DNA of 64,000 nt from Anaerolineae bacterium UTCFX1 (GTDB taxonomy: Bacteria > Chloroflexota > Anaerolineae > Anaerolineales > Villigracilaceae): the NCBI GenBank assembly GCA_002050275.1, contig MWTB01000007.1, positions 1 through 64,000 on the forward strand. Reading direction: 5' to 3'. Under the pieces are notes generated by a model. That model saw only the letters and a list, made by a program, of their open reading frames with translations, made no database searches and was not told the DNA's origin. Positions within the stretch are counted from its first letter, which is position 1, and each line of letters starts with the position of its first letter. Shown here one piece after another: positions 6,101 through 15,919 of the stretch. The translations under genes and the position numbers were made by a program.

Positions 6101-9100
6101 TTACGGCTTAATCTCAAATATCGCGCCCGCCGATGTCCCTTGCACTTCAGGGAAGAAGGCTTGCCACGCATGCGCGGGCAAAACGCGGTATTCGCCCGCT
6201 TGCAGCGGGAGCAGCGTATACGTCAATACATACGTTCCTGCGGGGAGATAATTTGCGGCGAACAGGATGCTTTCGTCGCGAATTTGCGGCGAATTGAACA
6301 ACCACCAACCCCAACCTGTGGCGAACGGAGCCGCATCGTCGAATTGAATTTGAATATCGGTCGCACCGAGCGTTTGCCGGCTGGTTTTGAGATCTTTGTT
6401 AAGGATTTCGGCGCCGGCAGGGATAAAGTCTTTCACCATGACGTTATACGCGTCGTGAGGCAGGGTTAGCGTCAGTTGCGCGGTAAAAGGCTGATTAGCG
6501 TCCGCCCGAACGGAGGAAAGCGGCGAACAAGTCTGCACTTGGTTCGGAGCGCAATAAACGCGCTCAATCTGCATCCCTTGATTCAACGGTTGAACGGCTT
6601 CCACCGGCCGGTCGAGGCGCAGCGTCGCATTGTAATAGAGCCTGCCGAGTCCGTCTTCGCGGTGAACAGTAAGTTGGTTGGGCGAATTGGGCAAAAGGAA
6701 TTCCAGCGGAACGGTAGCAGTGAGCGGCGCGACTTGAATGCCCGCGATCGTCCCGCTCGTGAGCGGACTGCCGTTAAGTTTCGCGTCATAGGCAAAGTCG
6801 GCACGCACCTCGCTCATGCTGACCATCGCCGCGTTGAGCGCAAAGATCGCCCAGGCGTTATCATGCCCGACGTTCCACAATTTATTCGCGTTACGATGTG
6901 CGACGAGGTACCGCACCGCGTCAGGCGTTATCGCGCTGGTCGCATCCAGTTGTGAAAACGCGTATACCACCGCTGAGGTCGTATAGATCGCCGAATTGCG
7001 CGCGAAGAAATCCGTCTCAGCCGTTTCCCAATGCGCGCTGGACGAGCTTCGAATTGCGGAGGAAACCAGATTCGACAACAGATCGCTGGCACGGGCATCG
7101 GAAGGATTTAATTTGTTTATTGCCAGCGCAAGCCATGCCGCGCCAGCCGGACTCATGCGGTCGCGCGCTTGATATAGTTGATCGAGCTTCGTTTCATTGA
7201 AGGCATTGGCGCGCGTCAACACAAATTGGATAAACGCAAAATCGTCAAGCGTTCTCGCATCGGCAGAAGATAGGCTAGGCGGGTTCAAGTCGCGCAGGTA
7301 CGCACCAGCGCGCTGTAACGCGTCTTCGTTCATCGTCGCGCTCGCTTCGCGCGCGCGCAACAAACCAAAGAATGCATACGCCGACGCATACGGATCGCTT
7401 TTTTCGGAGGAGCCCCACCAGTTCCAACCGCCATCCGCATTTTGTAAGTAGAAGAGCCGGCTGACGCTTGAATCGAGGCTCTCGCTTACGCGCTTCACCA
7501 ATTTTGGCTCGTTTAAACCGGCGCCGTCTAACGAGCGATAAACTTCAACATTGGGCAAAATGAACGAAACGATATCTTCCGCGCTAGATTGATACGGCAG
7601 GGGCATTGCATCTAACGCAGACGTGAGGCTGCCTGCCAACGACGGGCTTAACTCCACTTGCAAACCGCCGCCTATGGGCGCAAACGTGCGCGGAAGCGAG
7701 ATCGTCTCCTGTCGTGTGGCGGCGCCGCGCAACGACCCGCCGGTGACAAACGTCTGCGGCGAGACGTATTGCAGAATCGGAAGCGTTCCCCAGACGGGGC
7801 GCGCCGAATCTTCCAGCGTAGAATCATCCGCTCTCGCCGTGAAGATCAGGTCGGCTGACTCCGCCAGCAACGCGGCTCCCCGCCATTCGACGCGCACACG
7901 TCCGTTCGCTGGAACGTTCACTTGTTGCGCGGCTTGATTCGGGTCGTCCAACACAAAACCTTCGCTCTGCAAACTGACATTCACGCGCAACGCTTCGGAG
8001 GTGTTGTTGTTAACAATCGCCGCCATCAAGACGCGATCGCCGCCGACGAGGAAGCGCGGAGTCACAGGTCGGATGAGAAGCGGTTTGGTCGAAATCAGTT
8101 GGGCGTCGGCCTGACCGACTTTGGTATCCATCGTTAATCCGCGCGCGTCAATATTCCAGGTCGTCAGCGAATCGGGCAAGACGAACGTCGCCTGTCCGCG
8201 CCCTTCCGAATCCGTAACAAGCGTCGGATTCCAATAGGCGGCATCGGGAAATTCTTCGCGCACGAACGGAATCTCATCACCGCCGCCTCCGCCGCCGCCA
8301 AGTCCGCCGGGAGGCGCGTCCGCTTTGCTTAACGCCGAGAGCGAAACGCTCGTTTCGACGCCTAACGGTTGATTGCCGTAATATTCGCTGAAAATGTCCG
8401 TCGAGTTCGAGTCGGCGAGCGCGAGCGTTGCCAGATCAACCACTGCCAGCGAGAACTCGCCTTGCACCGGCTGCCCTTGATCATCCGTCGCCAGCATATG
8501 GAGCGTCACCTCGTCGCGCGGACCCGCTTGCGACGGATCGGCTTCCACTTGCAAGTTCAGTTTAAATGCGTCCGCCGCGACGGGAATATTGACGATGCCG
8601 TGCCTGAAATCATCGCGTCCCAACACAGTGACGGTTACATATACATTTGGCGCGTCGTCTGCGGAGACAGTAAACGTATATTCCTTGCCGCTTCCATTCA
8701 ATGCGATCACTTCCGAATCGAAGATAACGCCGCGTTCTACGGCAACCAAGGCGAGCGCATCTTCCGCAAACGGATTCGGAATAAACACGCTCGCAGTCTC
8801 GCCGGGCTGATATATCTCGCGCCCGGCGGTAAGTTGGAGCCGATGGTCGTCTAACTGCACCCATGCCGCTTCGCCCGCCCCGCCGGCCCAGACTAAAATT
8901 TGCGAACGCGCGCCTTCGCCAAACACATCCAGGACGAATGTACCGGCATTCGGCGGCGTGAACGAAAGCCGCGCGCGCCCTTCAGGTCCTGTCACCAGTT
9001 CGCTGCCGCTTACCGGCGTGTAGACCGGCGTATAAGTCGTCTGGCCAAACTTCTGAATTTCTTTTTCCCAATGAACCTGTTGAAATTTTGCAGTGAGCGC

Positions 9101-11881
9101 GCGATTACTCGCCGGATTGCGCTCCCAATCGGTCGTCAATATTTCGAAGCCAAACGCATCGTTCGCTTTGCCTACCTGCGAATCCGCTTTCAAACCGATA
9201 TAGAAATCGGCCGGATGGACGAGCAGTTGTGTCCGCGCGCTGACCGGCAGCCCCGACTCATCTTGAACGGTGACTTCTAGAAAGACCGTTTGCGCTTCCT
9301 CCGACGCTGGAACAGCCGGCAGAGGAATGGACAGTTTTCCTTGCGCGTCAGTCTTGCCGCTCTCTTCGCTTTCCAAATGGGTTGACGGTGCGGATGAGGC
9401 GTACCAGCTTGTATCTATCAATCCGGTTTGGTAACCCGGGATGGAGAAATACGCCGGTTCGGCGTACATCTGCCAGGCAACATCAATGTCTCCGGCAGGC
9501 GCGCCAAAGAAGTAATGCGCGTCCGCGACAGCGGATGTTAAATCGCCGTTTTGAATCGCTGCGCGCGGAAAATCCACGCTTAAATCAATTTCCGGCTTGC
9601 GATATTCCGCCACCTGAAAATAAAGATACGCGCCATAGGTTGAGTTCTGGATCGAGTAATAGCCGGGCGCGGCGTCTTCCGCCAGTTTAATCTCCCCATT
9701 AAACGCGCCGTACGGCGAGAGATTCACGTTGATCGCGGCAATTTGCGCGCCAGTTTCATCGTTCGCGGTAAGCGGAATTTCGTTGAGCGCCGGAATCTGA
9801 TAACGCCCGTTGAAGCCTTGTCGCGCCACGCCGCGAAAGTACACAGTTTGCCCCGGGCGGTAGATCGGTCTATCGGAATACAGATAGACTTTAAGGCGCG
9901 ACGCTTCCACATTTTGTATATATCCGAAATTCCACGCGTCAAAGCCGGCGTTCCAGTCGCTCGCCGCCAACCCGAAATTCTCTTCGCCGGGCGCGCCGAC
10001 GACCGCATACACCAACTCTTGATTGGGTTCGATCGCACCCTGCCATAAGCCGTTTGAATCGGTAACGCCCGAACCGAGCGCGCTGCCCGCGTTATCATAG
10101 ATCGTCACCGCCGCATTTTTTACGGGAGCGTGAGAGTCGAGGTCCAGCGCCCACACCAACGCCTCTTGTGCACTGCGCTTAAACGTGAGATTGACCCGGC
10201 TGACGACGATAAAATTCGGCGCGTTAAGCGACGTTTTGTCCGGCGCGACGACGTTCACATAATACGCGCCCGTCGCTAACGAAGCGTTCTCGCCAGCCAG
10301 TCGAAGTTCCAGCGGCGTTTGCCGACTGCGCGGCAGGTCGAACGTCTGCTCGTGCACGTTCGCCTCTTTCGGCTGATACGCTTTCAACGCCTCATATGAA
10401 TTTCGGAGTGCGAAGTAATCCTGTAACGCCAGCGATTCGACGGTCGTTTCCACCGACGGCACATTGACCGCGCTCGCCTGCAAGGTCGGCGCGTCGGGCT
10501 TGACGAATATCGTCGTATAAAAGGGATAAACGGTCAACATCGGAGGAAGCGGCGGCGTAGTGAAATTTAAAGCGAACGATTCGCTCAACGGCTGCCCCCA
10601 ACGATCTTGAATGGCGCTCGAAAGTTCGACTTTATAATTCGTTTCAGGCAAGAACGCCCCATAAACCGACAGGTACGGGTCTGCGCCGTATGTATATTCG
10701 TACACGCCCGCTTGCAGATCGCTCACCGCCGGCGTAACCGTAACCTTATCGGTGTAATCGCCTTCGGGAAGCGGCGCGCTAAATCGAAATTCGATGTAGT
10801 TTTGATAAGGCGTCGCCTCGTCCACTTTGAAATTGGGATAGACGTTCAGCGTCGCGCGATAGTCTTCTCCTAGCGTTTTGCCGCCGCTTGAAGGCGCGTC
10901 CGCATCTACAGTTAGGGTGTAACTCGCATTACGCGTCAGCGCCTTATCGGGCGTGAAGGTCAGCTCCGCGCCATCGTCGTTCCACGCGAACGTTCCGCTC
11001 ACGGGTCCGTTCGCGCCGCTGAGTAGAAAATTCGACTGCGCGCTTTCCATGTTCATCGGTTGATTAAAGGTCAATACGATCTTTGCGTCGGGGGCGATGA
11101 GTTGATCGGCGGGCGGATCCAACGCAACAACGCGCGGGTGCGCGGCGACAAATTTCCACGTCGTTTGTCCGCTCTCATCTAGAGAGACGCCCGTCGTCGT
11201 TTTCAACTGCGAGTTCACGCTGACAGTGTATTCCGTTCCACCAGATAAAGTCGGTTGTGGATAGAAGATGTATGTGCTCGTATTGATCCACTCGCCACGC
11301 CCGGAAACGGGCGGTTGAAGGTTGAACGCCGCCGGCTGACCGAACGAGTCTCCCAACGGGATGACCGGTTGATTAAACGAAGCGACAATCGCTGCGTTCA
11401 CGTTCGCATCGGTTGCACCGGCTTTAGGCAGCGCGTTCGTGATGCGCAGAAAATCGGCGACCGTGAACGACAGTTCGATCGGTTCGTCTATTCCAAACCC
11501 CGTCGCGGAACGGATAGATTCGCCGATGGTTATCTTTAATTCCGAGTTGGGCGGATATGATTGCGCCGGCGTATACAACAGCGTGGCCTCGTCTCGCCAC
11601 GCATAGGCTCCCTCGGGAAGTCCGCTAAAGGCGGCTTCCACGCTGGCTTGATTCATGGCTTGATTGAAATAGAACGCGATGGGAGAAAAATGTCCGATGA
11701 CGCTCGCAAGCGGGGGGTCGGTTTCAACGATGGCTGGCGGCGCAGTTTGTCCCGGCTGCGTCGGTATTGGCGGAAGCGGAGTCACCGTGACGCCGCCCGG
11801 CAAAGCGGAACAGGAAGCGAGGATCAGGCTGACGAGCAGGAGATAATTCAACAGGAGTGCGAAGCGGTTTTTTTTCTGCAT
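6101..11881 (-). CDS. Alpha-2-macroglobulin-like lipoprotein lacking the thioester
   Basis: A 1926-residue secreted lipoprotein. The signal peptide ends in LILASC, with Cys24 as lipidation site. Three to four Ig-like domains of the Big_5 type follow (the repeated 'I.l.FNQPM' pattern). Macroglobulin domains come next, marked by YSDRPIYRPGQTVYFRG, then the A2M domain (DSLTTWNIDARGLT near residue 1250) and a C-terminal alpha-toroid. Bacterial A2Ms trap proteases through a Cys-Gln thioester at 'YGCxEQ'. Here the site reads PYQSSAEDIVSF (near residue 1430), so both the Cys and the Gln are missing. A glycine run (GGLGGGGGGGD, near residue 1200) looks like a flexible bait or linker. The ATG at 11881 is preferred over 11914 because a TATAAT overlaps the latter and GAGGA precedes the former. 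Confidence 0.9.
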   Translation of the reverse strand: MQKKNRFALLLNYLLLVSLILASCSALPGGVTVTPLPPIPTQPGQTAPPAIVETDPPLASVIGHFSPIAFYFNQAMNQASVEAAFSGLPEGAYAWRDEATLLYTPAQSYPPNSELKITIGESIRSATGFGIDEPIELSFTVADFLRITNALPKAGATDANVNAAIVASFNQPVIPLGDSFGQPAAFNLQPPVSGRGEWINTSTYIFYPQPTLSGGTEYTVSVNSQLKTTTGVSLDESGQTTWKFVAAHPRVVALDPPADQLIAPDAKIVLTFNQPMNMESAQSNFLLSGANGPVSGTFAWNDDGAELTFTPDKALTRNASYTLTVDADAPSSGGKTLGEDYRATLNVYPNFKVDEATPYQNYIEFRFSAPLPEGDYTDKVTVTPAVSDLQAGVYEYTYGADPYLSVYGAFLPETNYKVELSSAIQDRWGQPLSESFALNFTTPPLPPMLTVYPFYTTIFVKPDAPTLQASAVNVPSVETTVESLALQDYFALRNSYEALKAYQPKEANVHEQTFDLPRSRQTPLELRLAGENASLATGAYYVNVVAPDKTSLNAPNFIVVSRVNLTFKRSAQEALVWALDLDSHAPVKNAAVTIYDNAGSALGSGVTDSNGLWQGAIEPNQELVYAVVGAPGEENFGLAASDWNAGFDAWNFGYIQNVEASRLKVYLYSDRPIYRPGQTVYFRGVARQGFNGRYQIPALNEIPLTANDETGAQIAAINVNLSPYGAFNGEIKLAEDAAPGYYSIQNSTYGAYLYFQVAEYRKPEIDLSVDFPRAAIQNGDLTSAVADAHYFFGAPAGDIDVAWQMYAEPAYFSIPGYQTGLIDTSWYASSAPSTHLESEESGKTDAQGKLSIPLPAVPASEEAQTVFLEVTVQDESGLPVSARTQLLVHPADFYIGLKADSQVGKANDAFGFEILTTDWERNPASNRALTAKFQQVHWEKEIQKFGQTTYTPVYTPVSGSELVTGPEGRARLSFTPPNAGTFVLDVFGEGARSQILVWAGGAGEAAWVQLDDHRLQLTAGREIYQPGETASVFIPNPFAEDALALVAVERGVIFDSEVIALNGSGKEYTFTVSADDAPNVYVTVTVLGRDDFRHGIVNIPVAADAFKLNLQVEADPSQAGPRDEVTLHMLATDDQGQPVQGEFSLAVVDLATLALADSNSTDIFSEYYGNQPLGVETSVSLSALSKADAPPGGLGGGGGGGDEIPFVREEFPDAAYWNPTLVTDSEGRGQATFVLPDSLTTWNIDARGLTMDTKVGQADAQLISTKPLLIRPVTPRFLVGGDRVLMAAIVNNNTSEALRVNVSLQSEGFVLDDPNQAAQQVNVPANGRVRVEWRGAALLAESADLIFTARADDSTLEDSARPVWGTLPILQYVSPQTFVTGGSLRGAATRQETISLPRTFAPIGGGLQVELSPSLAGSLTSALDAMPLPYQSSAEDIVSFILPNVEVYRSLDGAGLNEPKLVKRVSESLDSSVSRLFYLQNADGGWNWWGSSEKSDPYASAYAFFGLLRAREASATMNEDALQRAGAYLRDLNPPSLSSADARTLDDFAFIQFVLTRANAFNETKLDQLYQARDRMSPAGAAWLALAINKLNPSDARASDLLSNLVSSAIRSSSSAHWETAETDFFARNSAIYTTSAVVYAFSQLDATSAITPDAVRYLVAHRNANKLWNVGHDNAWAIFALNAAMVSMSEVRADFAYDAKLNGSPLTSGTIAGIQVAPLTATVPLEFLLPNSPNQLTVHREDGLGRLYYNATLRLDRPVEAVQPLNQGMQIERVYCAPNQVQTCSPLSSVRADANQPFTAQLTLTLPHDAYNVMVKDFIPAGAEILNKDLKTSRQTLGATDIQIQFDDAAPFATGWGWWLFNSPQIRDESILFAANYLPAGTYVLTYTLLPLQAGEYRVLPAHAWQAFFPEVQGTSAGAIFEIKP

Positions 11882-11884
11882 AAG

Positions 11885-11918
11885 TCCTCGAACGGAGGGT
11901 CGGTCTAAATCCATTATA
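11885..11918 (-). promoter_or_regulatory. -10 box and ribosome binding site of the A2M gene
   Basis: On the minus strand TATAAT (11913-11918) is followed by a leader of about 25 bases with GAGGA (11885-11889) five bases from or adjacent to the ATG at 11881. The ATG at 11914 overlaps the -10 box and would not be transcribed, which decides the start. Confidence 0.6.
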
Positions 11919-11953
11919 CCTATTCGCTCTCCGCATAGGTATAGTATGAATCA

Positions 11954-11983
11954 AAAAAGACGCGGCGTTTGCCGCGTCTTTTT
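11954..11983 (-). terminator. Rho-independent terminator of the DsbA-like gene
   Basis: A 13-base-pair stem (11954-11966 with 11971-11983) with a GTTT loop. Its minus-strand form ends in a T-run. It follows the stop codon of the DsbA-like gene at 11995 and separates it from the A2M promoter. The sequence also works on the plus strand. Confidence 0.9.
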
Positions 11984-11994
11984 ATCGTCGAGAT

Positions 11995-12759
11995 TTATTT
12001 CAAACCCAGTTCGTTGAGAATGGCTTCAAGCGTCACTTGGAATTCGCTGAACGGTTGCGCTCCGTCGAGAGTTTTCGTTTTAGTCTCGCCGTCCACCGTG
12101 TAGGTGATCACAAAATACGGCGTGCCCTGCATTCCATTCCTCGTGCCTTCCGTCGCGTCGTCTTGCGTGCGGGTCTTGTATTTGCCGCTGTCGAGGCAGG
12201 CGTTGAAAGCGTCGAGGTCCAGCCCCTCGACCGTTCCCGCAATCGCCTTCAAGCGCTGCACGGAAAACGAGCCTCGATTCTCCACGTCGCGGTTATTAGC
12301 GAAGAGCGCGTCATGCATTTGCCAGAATCGATTCTGGTCGCCCGCGCAGTATGCCGCCATGGCGGCGTCTTGCGATTCGGTCCCGCCGCCTTGGCTAATG
12401 AAGTTTCCTGCCGAGCGATAAGTGGCACGGACTAGATTGGTGTTGATGTAATACTGCTCGAGCAGAGGTTCAGTTTGGGTGTAATGCCGCTTGCAGTAGG
12501 GACATTGAAAGTCGGAGAATTCCGTCAGTTGGATCGGAGCGTTCGGGTCGCCCATCGAATTATCGTCCGCCATATAACGTTCGTGCGTCTCCACAGTCGT
12601 CACTTCTGCGACCGGGCGCAGGGTGGGCGCTAGAACCGCGTAAAGCACAAAGGCTGCGCCCAATACAATCAGAAGGATCGTGATCAGCCGCTTTTGATTC
12701 TCTTTCTTTTGCGCCTGTTCGCGGCGCGCCTGACGTTTGCTTTTCTTGTCACCAGCCAT
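11995..12759 (-). CDS. Membrane-anchored DsbA-like thioredoxin-fold protein
   Basis: A 254-residue protein with a basic cytoplasmic start, one transmembrane helix at about residues 24-44 and an extracytoplasmic thioredoxin fold of the DsbA/BdbD type. The active site is CPYC (Cys86, Cys89) in SDFQCPYCK and the cis-proline loop is GTPYF. Such proteins introduce or reshuffle disulfides in secreted proteins. AAGGAG lies just before the ATG. No DsbB/VKOR partner is next to it. Two further cysteines (in AAYCAGDQ and FNACLDSG) may form a structural disulfide, as in DsbA relatives. It is followed by a strong terminator. Confidence 0.9.
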   Translation of the reverse strand: MAGDKKSKRQARREQAQKKENQKRLITILLIVLGAAFVLYAVLAPTLRPVAEVTTVETHERYMADDNSMGDPNAPIQLTEFSDFQCPYCKRHYTQTEPLLEQYYINTNLVRATYRSAGNFISQGGGTESQDAAMAAYCAGDQNRFWQMHDALFANNRDVENRGSFSVQRLKAIAGTVEGLDLDAFNACLDSGKYKTRTQDDATEGTRNGMQGTPYFVITYTVDGETKTKTLDGAQPFSEFQVTLEAILNELGLK

Positions 12760-12857
12760 GAAAACTCCTTAAAAATATAATGCGTCGCAGATTTTCCCAT
12801 GCGCGCAAGGTTTTGTCTAGGATAAGGTTAGGGAACGCTTAAGAAGAGGCGCTGTGT

Positions 12858-13478
12858 TTATTCGCGCCCTTCGCCGACCTCGAAGCGGCAATATTCGTCG
12901 CCTTTGGCGCAGCAATGCGTTTCGACGATCTCAAACTCTTTACCGGTCGCCCAGCGCACCGCCTCGCCGATCGAGCCGACGTACAAATGACAGGCTGGCA
13001 TTTCGCTCTTTCGTCCCTGACAGATGGCGCAGGTCGATTCATAGTAGGCGACGCGCGCGCCGCTGTCGTCTACCCAGGCTTCCACTTGCGAGTTGCTTTT
13101 CTTGAGCGCGCCGGCCATGCTGTTCAAAATAAATTTGATCTTCTGTTTTTCCGGCAGCAATTTCAACGCCACGCCGGCGAGCCCCAGCAGGGCGGCTTGT
13201 TCGCGCACCGCGTATTGAAACGAGGCTTTGCCGATGCGCTTTAACATGCCGCGCCCGCCGCGCCCATAGAATTCCTCGATGGCTTGATTGAAGCGCGCGT
13301 ATTGCGAAGCTTGAATCGAAGGCTCGATATTATCCGGCGGAAAGTTACCCACGAATTGTTCCAGCCCGCTGGCGCGCAAGACCACGTTCAAGCCGTTCTC
13401 GCCCATTACCTCTTGCGCGGAGGTTAACGCCTGCCGCACCAGCGCGTTGACGATCATCATGTTGTCTCGTTCAGCCAT
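12858..13478 (-). CDS. V4R domain protein
   Basis: A 206-residue protein whose C-terminal half fits the V4R (4-vinyl reductase) domain, a ligand-binding fold found in BchJ, XylR-type regulators and stand-alone proteins. The Cys-rich pattern is clear: STCAICQGRKSE, PACHLYVG and THCCAKGDEYCRFEV, which probably bind zinc or a hydrophobic ligand. The N-terminal 90 residues are helical with a basic patch (GRGGRGMLKRIGK). TAGGAGG before the ATG is a strong ribosome binding site. It lies in the same direction as the DsbA-like gene but 98 bases upstream. The ligand and role are unknown. Confidence 0.8.
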   Translation of the reverse strand: MAERDNMMIVNALVRQALTSAQEVMGENGLNVVLRASGLEQFVGNFPPDNIEPSIQASQYARFNQAIEEFYGRGGRGMLKRIGKASFQYAVREQAALLGLAGVALKLLPEKQKIKFILNSMAGALKKSNSQVEAWVDDSGARVAYYESTCAICQGRKSEMPACHLYVGSIGEAVRWATGKEFEIVETHCCAKGDEYCRFEVGEGRE

Positions 13479-13487
13479 GTGTGCCTC

Positions 13488-14651
13488 CTACCGGTTTCCT
13501 TTTGCGCGATTATGTGTCTTACATAACATTTGACAATTCTTGATATTCGTTGCGCCGCCTTTACTCCATGCCGTTACATGGTCTGCGTCCATCTCGCCTA
13601 TTTTCCAGATTTTATTCTTATTTGCGTCATGCCCGATAGCGCAAAGCGGACAATTTGATTTACCGCTCGATTCGGCTTTTGTGGTTTGCGCCGCGTAAAC
13701 GCTTTTCTTTGTCGCTTCATCAAAAACCCGAACATCTAATAACTTTGTATCCACTGAGCCGCCAAGAACGTACTCAAAAATACCCTTGCGATTTTTTATA
13801 TATGGGTCGCCATAAAGTTTTTGCACTTCTTTTGAAACTTTAGCGGGGCTATAAGATTTTTTATGGTGTTCTTCGTACAGCCTGCCCCATTCCAATCCCT
13901 GCATTTCGCTTTCTACATCTACAAATACAGTTGAAACCCAATCAATCACGCTGTTGAAATAGGCTTTTAACTCTGTAATATTTTTATCGTAACGATGGCG
14001 ACTCATGTAATCGCCAATATTGCCTTTACTTACCCAATCAAGAGCGCATTCAAGAAAAGCCTGCCGATTTACATTGCCTGATATATAAGCGCTCCATTTT
14101 TGAATATTGGAGTTTTGGCTATTGCTAAACTCTGCCTTTCCAAGCGTTACAAAATTTCCTGAATACACAGCATTTAATAATTCTTGTTGATTAAGCGGCA
14201 CGCCAGCAATATTGATTGTTTTGAACCACTCTTTTATTTCGGTTTCTGTGCCTTCACATTCATAAATAAGCAATTTCGTTTCCAGTATTTTGGCTTGCTT
14301 GTCGGATGCAATACCGCTAAAGTATTGTTCCATACCGTTTTCATCTTTGATGGCAAATTTACCAGTTACATATCGCCCAAAACTTGTAATACGCTGTTGC
14401 CCGTCCAAAACTTCCAGAACATCATCACTAACTTTGTTGAAATAAATCAAACCCAAAGGATAGCCTTTGAGGATTGATTCGATAACAGCAACATCTTTTT
14501 TACCGTCTGCGTAAATATAATTGCGCTGGTATTCTGGCTGGATGGTTAATTTGCCAGACAAACCAAACAAACCCTTGCCTTCAAGTTCATTATAGACAAA
14601 GCCATCACAAACATCTTTGACTGTGACATCAGTTTTTAGGGTGGTTTTCAT
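13488..14651 (-). CDS. DUF262 plus HNH nuclease, likely restriction component
   Basis: A 387-residue protein with two parts. The N-terminal DUF262 domain, a ParB/Srx-like NTP-binding fold, shows PEYQRNY (residues 39-45) and VLDGQQR (81-87). The C-terminus is a zinc-type HNH nuclease: Cys334-x2-Cys337, DADHVTAW with His358, Asn372, Cys377 and His380. DUF262-nuclease proteins such as GmrSD cut foreign, often modified DNA, with the DUF262 part gating by nucleotide. Its ATG overlaps the stop of the EcoRI-type methyltransferase by four bases, so the two are made together. Codon use is A+T-rich, unlike the flanking V4R and CcrM genes, which suggests joint acquisition. That it is the cutting partner of the methyltransferase is inference. 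Confidence 0.85.
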   Translation of the reverse strand: MKTTLKTDVTVKDVCDGFVYNELEGKGLFGLSGKLTIQPEYQRNYIYADGKKDVAVIESILKGYPLGLIYFNKVSDDVLEVLDGQQRITSFGRYVTGKFAIKDENGMEQYFSGIASDKQAKILETKLLIYECEGTETEIKEWFKTINIAGVPLNQQELLNAVYSGNFVTLGKAEFSNSQNSNIQKWSAYISGNVNRQAFLECALDWVSKGNIGDYMSRHRYDKNITELKAYFNSVIDWVSTVFVDVESEMQGLEWGRLYEEHHKKSYSPAKVSKEVQKLYGDPYIKNRKGIFEYVLGGSVDTKLLDVRVFDEATKKSVYAAQTTKAESSGKSNCPLCAIGHDANKNKIWKIGEMDADHVTAWSKGGATNIKNCQMLCKTHNRAKGNR

Positions 14652-15784
14652 TTTTTCGGCTTTTTCCTTATCAGGAGACGGGCATAAGTAGATTTGTACT
14701 CATTTCCAATTTTGATTACGCCACGTCTGTTCAAGTCGCCAGGGTTCGGCACATCTTCTTCGGTATATTCTCTGGTTTTTAATCCTGAATTGTTATCTCT
14801 GTCCGTTATTCCCAAAATCTCAAATTGTTCAGGGCTGTATTTATCGAGAAAACTAATCGGTACGCCCATTGCTCCATCATAATCACTTGGAATGGAATCA
14901 GTAAAAGGAATTTCAATGGCGTCGTAATTGTCATAGACATCATACGATTTTTTACCTTTAATTTCTTTATGTTTGCTGAATTTCAAATTATCCGCCATCG
15001 TCATCAATGGCAATGGCTGGTGACGCCTTCCATGTTCTATATTCGTAAACCAACATACGCCAGGAACACGATTAACTTTTACGCCATTTTGTTCACGCTC
15101 AAACTTGTAAGTATTAGCGTAAACAAAATTTTCAGGAACTTGAAAATACATGCCTGTATTGAAATTTGTTGCACCTAACCATAATTTATTGTCCTTGATA
15201 AACGGAAAGACTTCTTTGTAGGTTATTGCATTCATATTTCCAATTATTAATAATTGCTTTTCCGCTTTGACTATCCACGCTAGAAACTCGCGAAACAGCG
15301 AGAAAGGCGGGTTGGTAATGATGATGTCAGATTCATCACGCAGTTTTTTTATTTCGTCACTTCTGAAATCGCCATCGCCTGTCAGATAATGCCATTCCAA
15401 GTCGTCTACATTTACTTTGTGGTCGCCAGTTTTATCATGCGATAAGGTAAAAATTTTTCCGTTTTTCCTTGTCTTGATTTTATCGAATTGCGGGTCATTT
15501 ATTTCAAATAGTGTAGGCTGGTATACGCCTTTATAGTTTTTGCTTTCCACAGCATAACTGGTGCTGATAAGTTTTTTCAATCCAAATCGTTCAAAATTTT
15601 GTGCAAAATACTTTGTAAAGTTGCTCCATTCTGGGTCGTCACAGGGCAACAATAAAGTTTTTCCCTGAAATACATCAGGGTTGTATTCTAAATACGCTGA
15701 AATTTCTTTTTCAATATCGTGGAACTGTGTGTAGAACTCGTCATTTTTTGCCCTTTTGGCTTCTGTGAGATTACTGTTTGCCAT
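14648..15784 (-). CDS. EcoRI-type adenine-specific DNA methyltransferase
   Basis: A 378-residue protein of the EcoRI methylase family, which transfers a methyl group from S-adenosylmethionine to adenine N6. The family hallmarks are LPCDDPEWS (residues 46-54, a variant of the SAM-binding region) and the catalytic [10 protein letters not shown] (NPPF at 158-161). The central and C-terminal parts ([35 protein letters not shown]) are also typical. It is the first gene of a two-gene operon with the DUF262-HNH protein and is A+T-rich. M.EcoRI modifies GAATTC, but the target here cannot be read from the sequence. No EcoRI-like endonuclease is present. Confidence 0.88.
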   Translation of the reverse strand: MANSNLTEAKRAKNDEFYTQFHDIEKEISAYLEYNPDVFQGKTLLLPCDDPEWSNFTKYFAQNFERFGLKKLISTSYAVESKNYKGVYQPTLFEINDPQFDKIKTRKNGKIFTLSHDKTGDHKVNVDDLEWHYLTGDGDFRSDEIKKLRDESDIIITNPPFSLFREFLAWIVKAEKQLLIIGNMNAITYKEVFPFIKDNKLWLGATNFNTGMYFQVPENFVYANTYKFEREQNGVKVNRVPGVCWFTNIEHGRRHQPLPLMTMADNLKFSKHKEIKGKKSYDVYDNYDAIEIPFTDSIPSDYDGAMGVPISFLDKYSPEQFEILGITDRDNNSGLKTREYTEEDVPNPGDLNRRGVIKIGNEYKSTYARLLIRKKPKK

Positions 15785-15791
15785 AATTTAT

Positions 15792-15884
15792 CCAACCAGA
15801 CGATTTTTTATTTATTATAAAACACTAATTTTGCAAGGGGCGGTCTAACTTGCTGTCTGCCATCTATGTTCCAATCAGACGATT
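15792..15884. repeat. Imperfect direct repeat upstream of the methyltransferase operon
   Basis: The 14-base sequence ccaaCcagacgatt (15792-15805) recurs as ccaaTcagacgatt at 15871-15884, 79 bases away. The copies flank the putative minus-strand -10 box ATTATA at 15814-15819 (TATAAT on the minus strand). They could be operator half-sites for control of the methyltransferase operon or traces of an insertion junction. Confidence 0.4.
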
Positions 15885-15919
15885 CTTCGCTCATGATAAG
15901 ACGCGCACCGCATTCCGCT

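Noticed and set aside
6140..11908. Long plus-strand reading frames opposite the A2M gene
   Set aside because: They are Arg-rich shadows of a G+C-rich gene with no domain, no start signals and no continuity; the minus-strand frame of 1926 residues explains the region.
15785..15919. DnaA box / origin in the A+T-rich spacer (tttatccaa on the plus strand)
   Set aside because: A single imperfect match next to a promoter, without a cluster or dnaA; not an origin.
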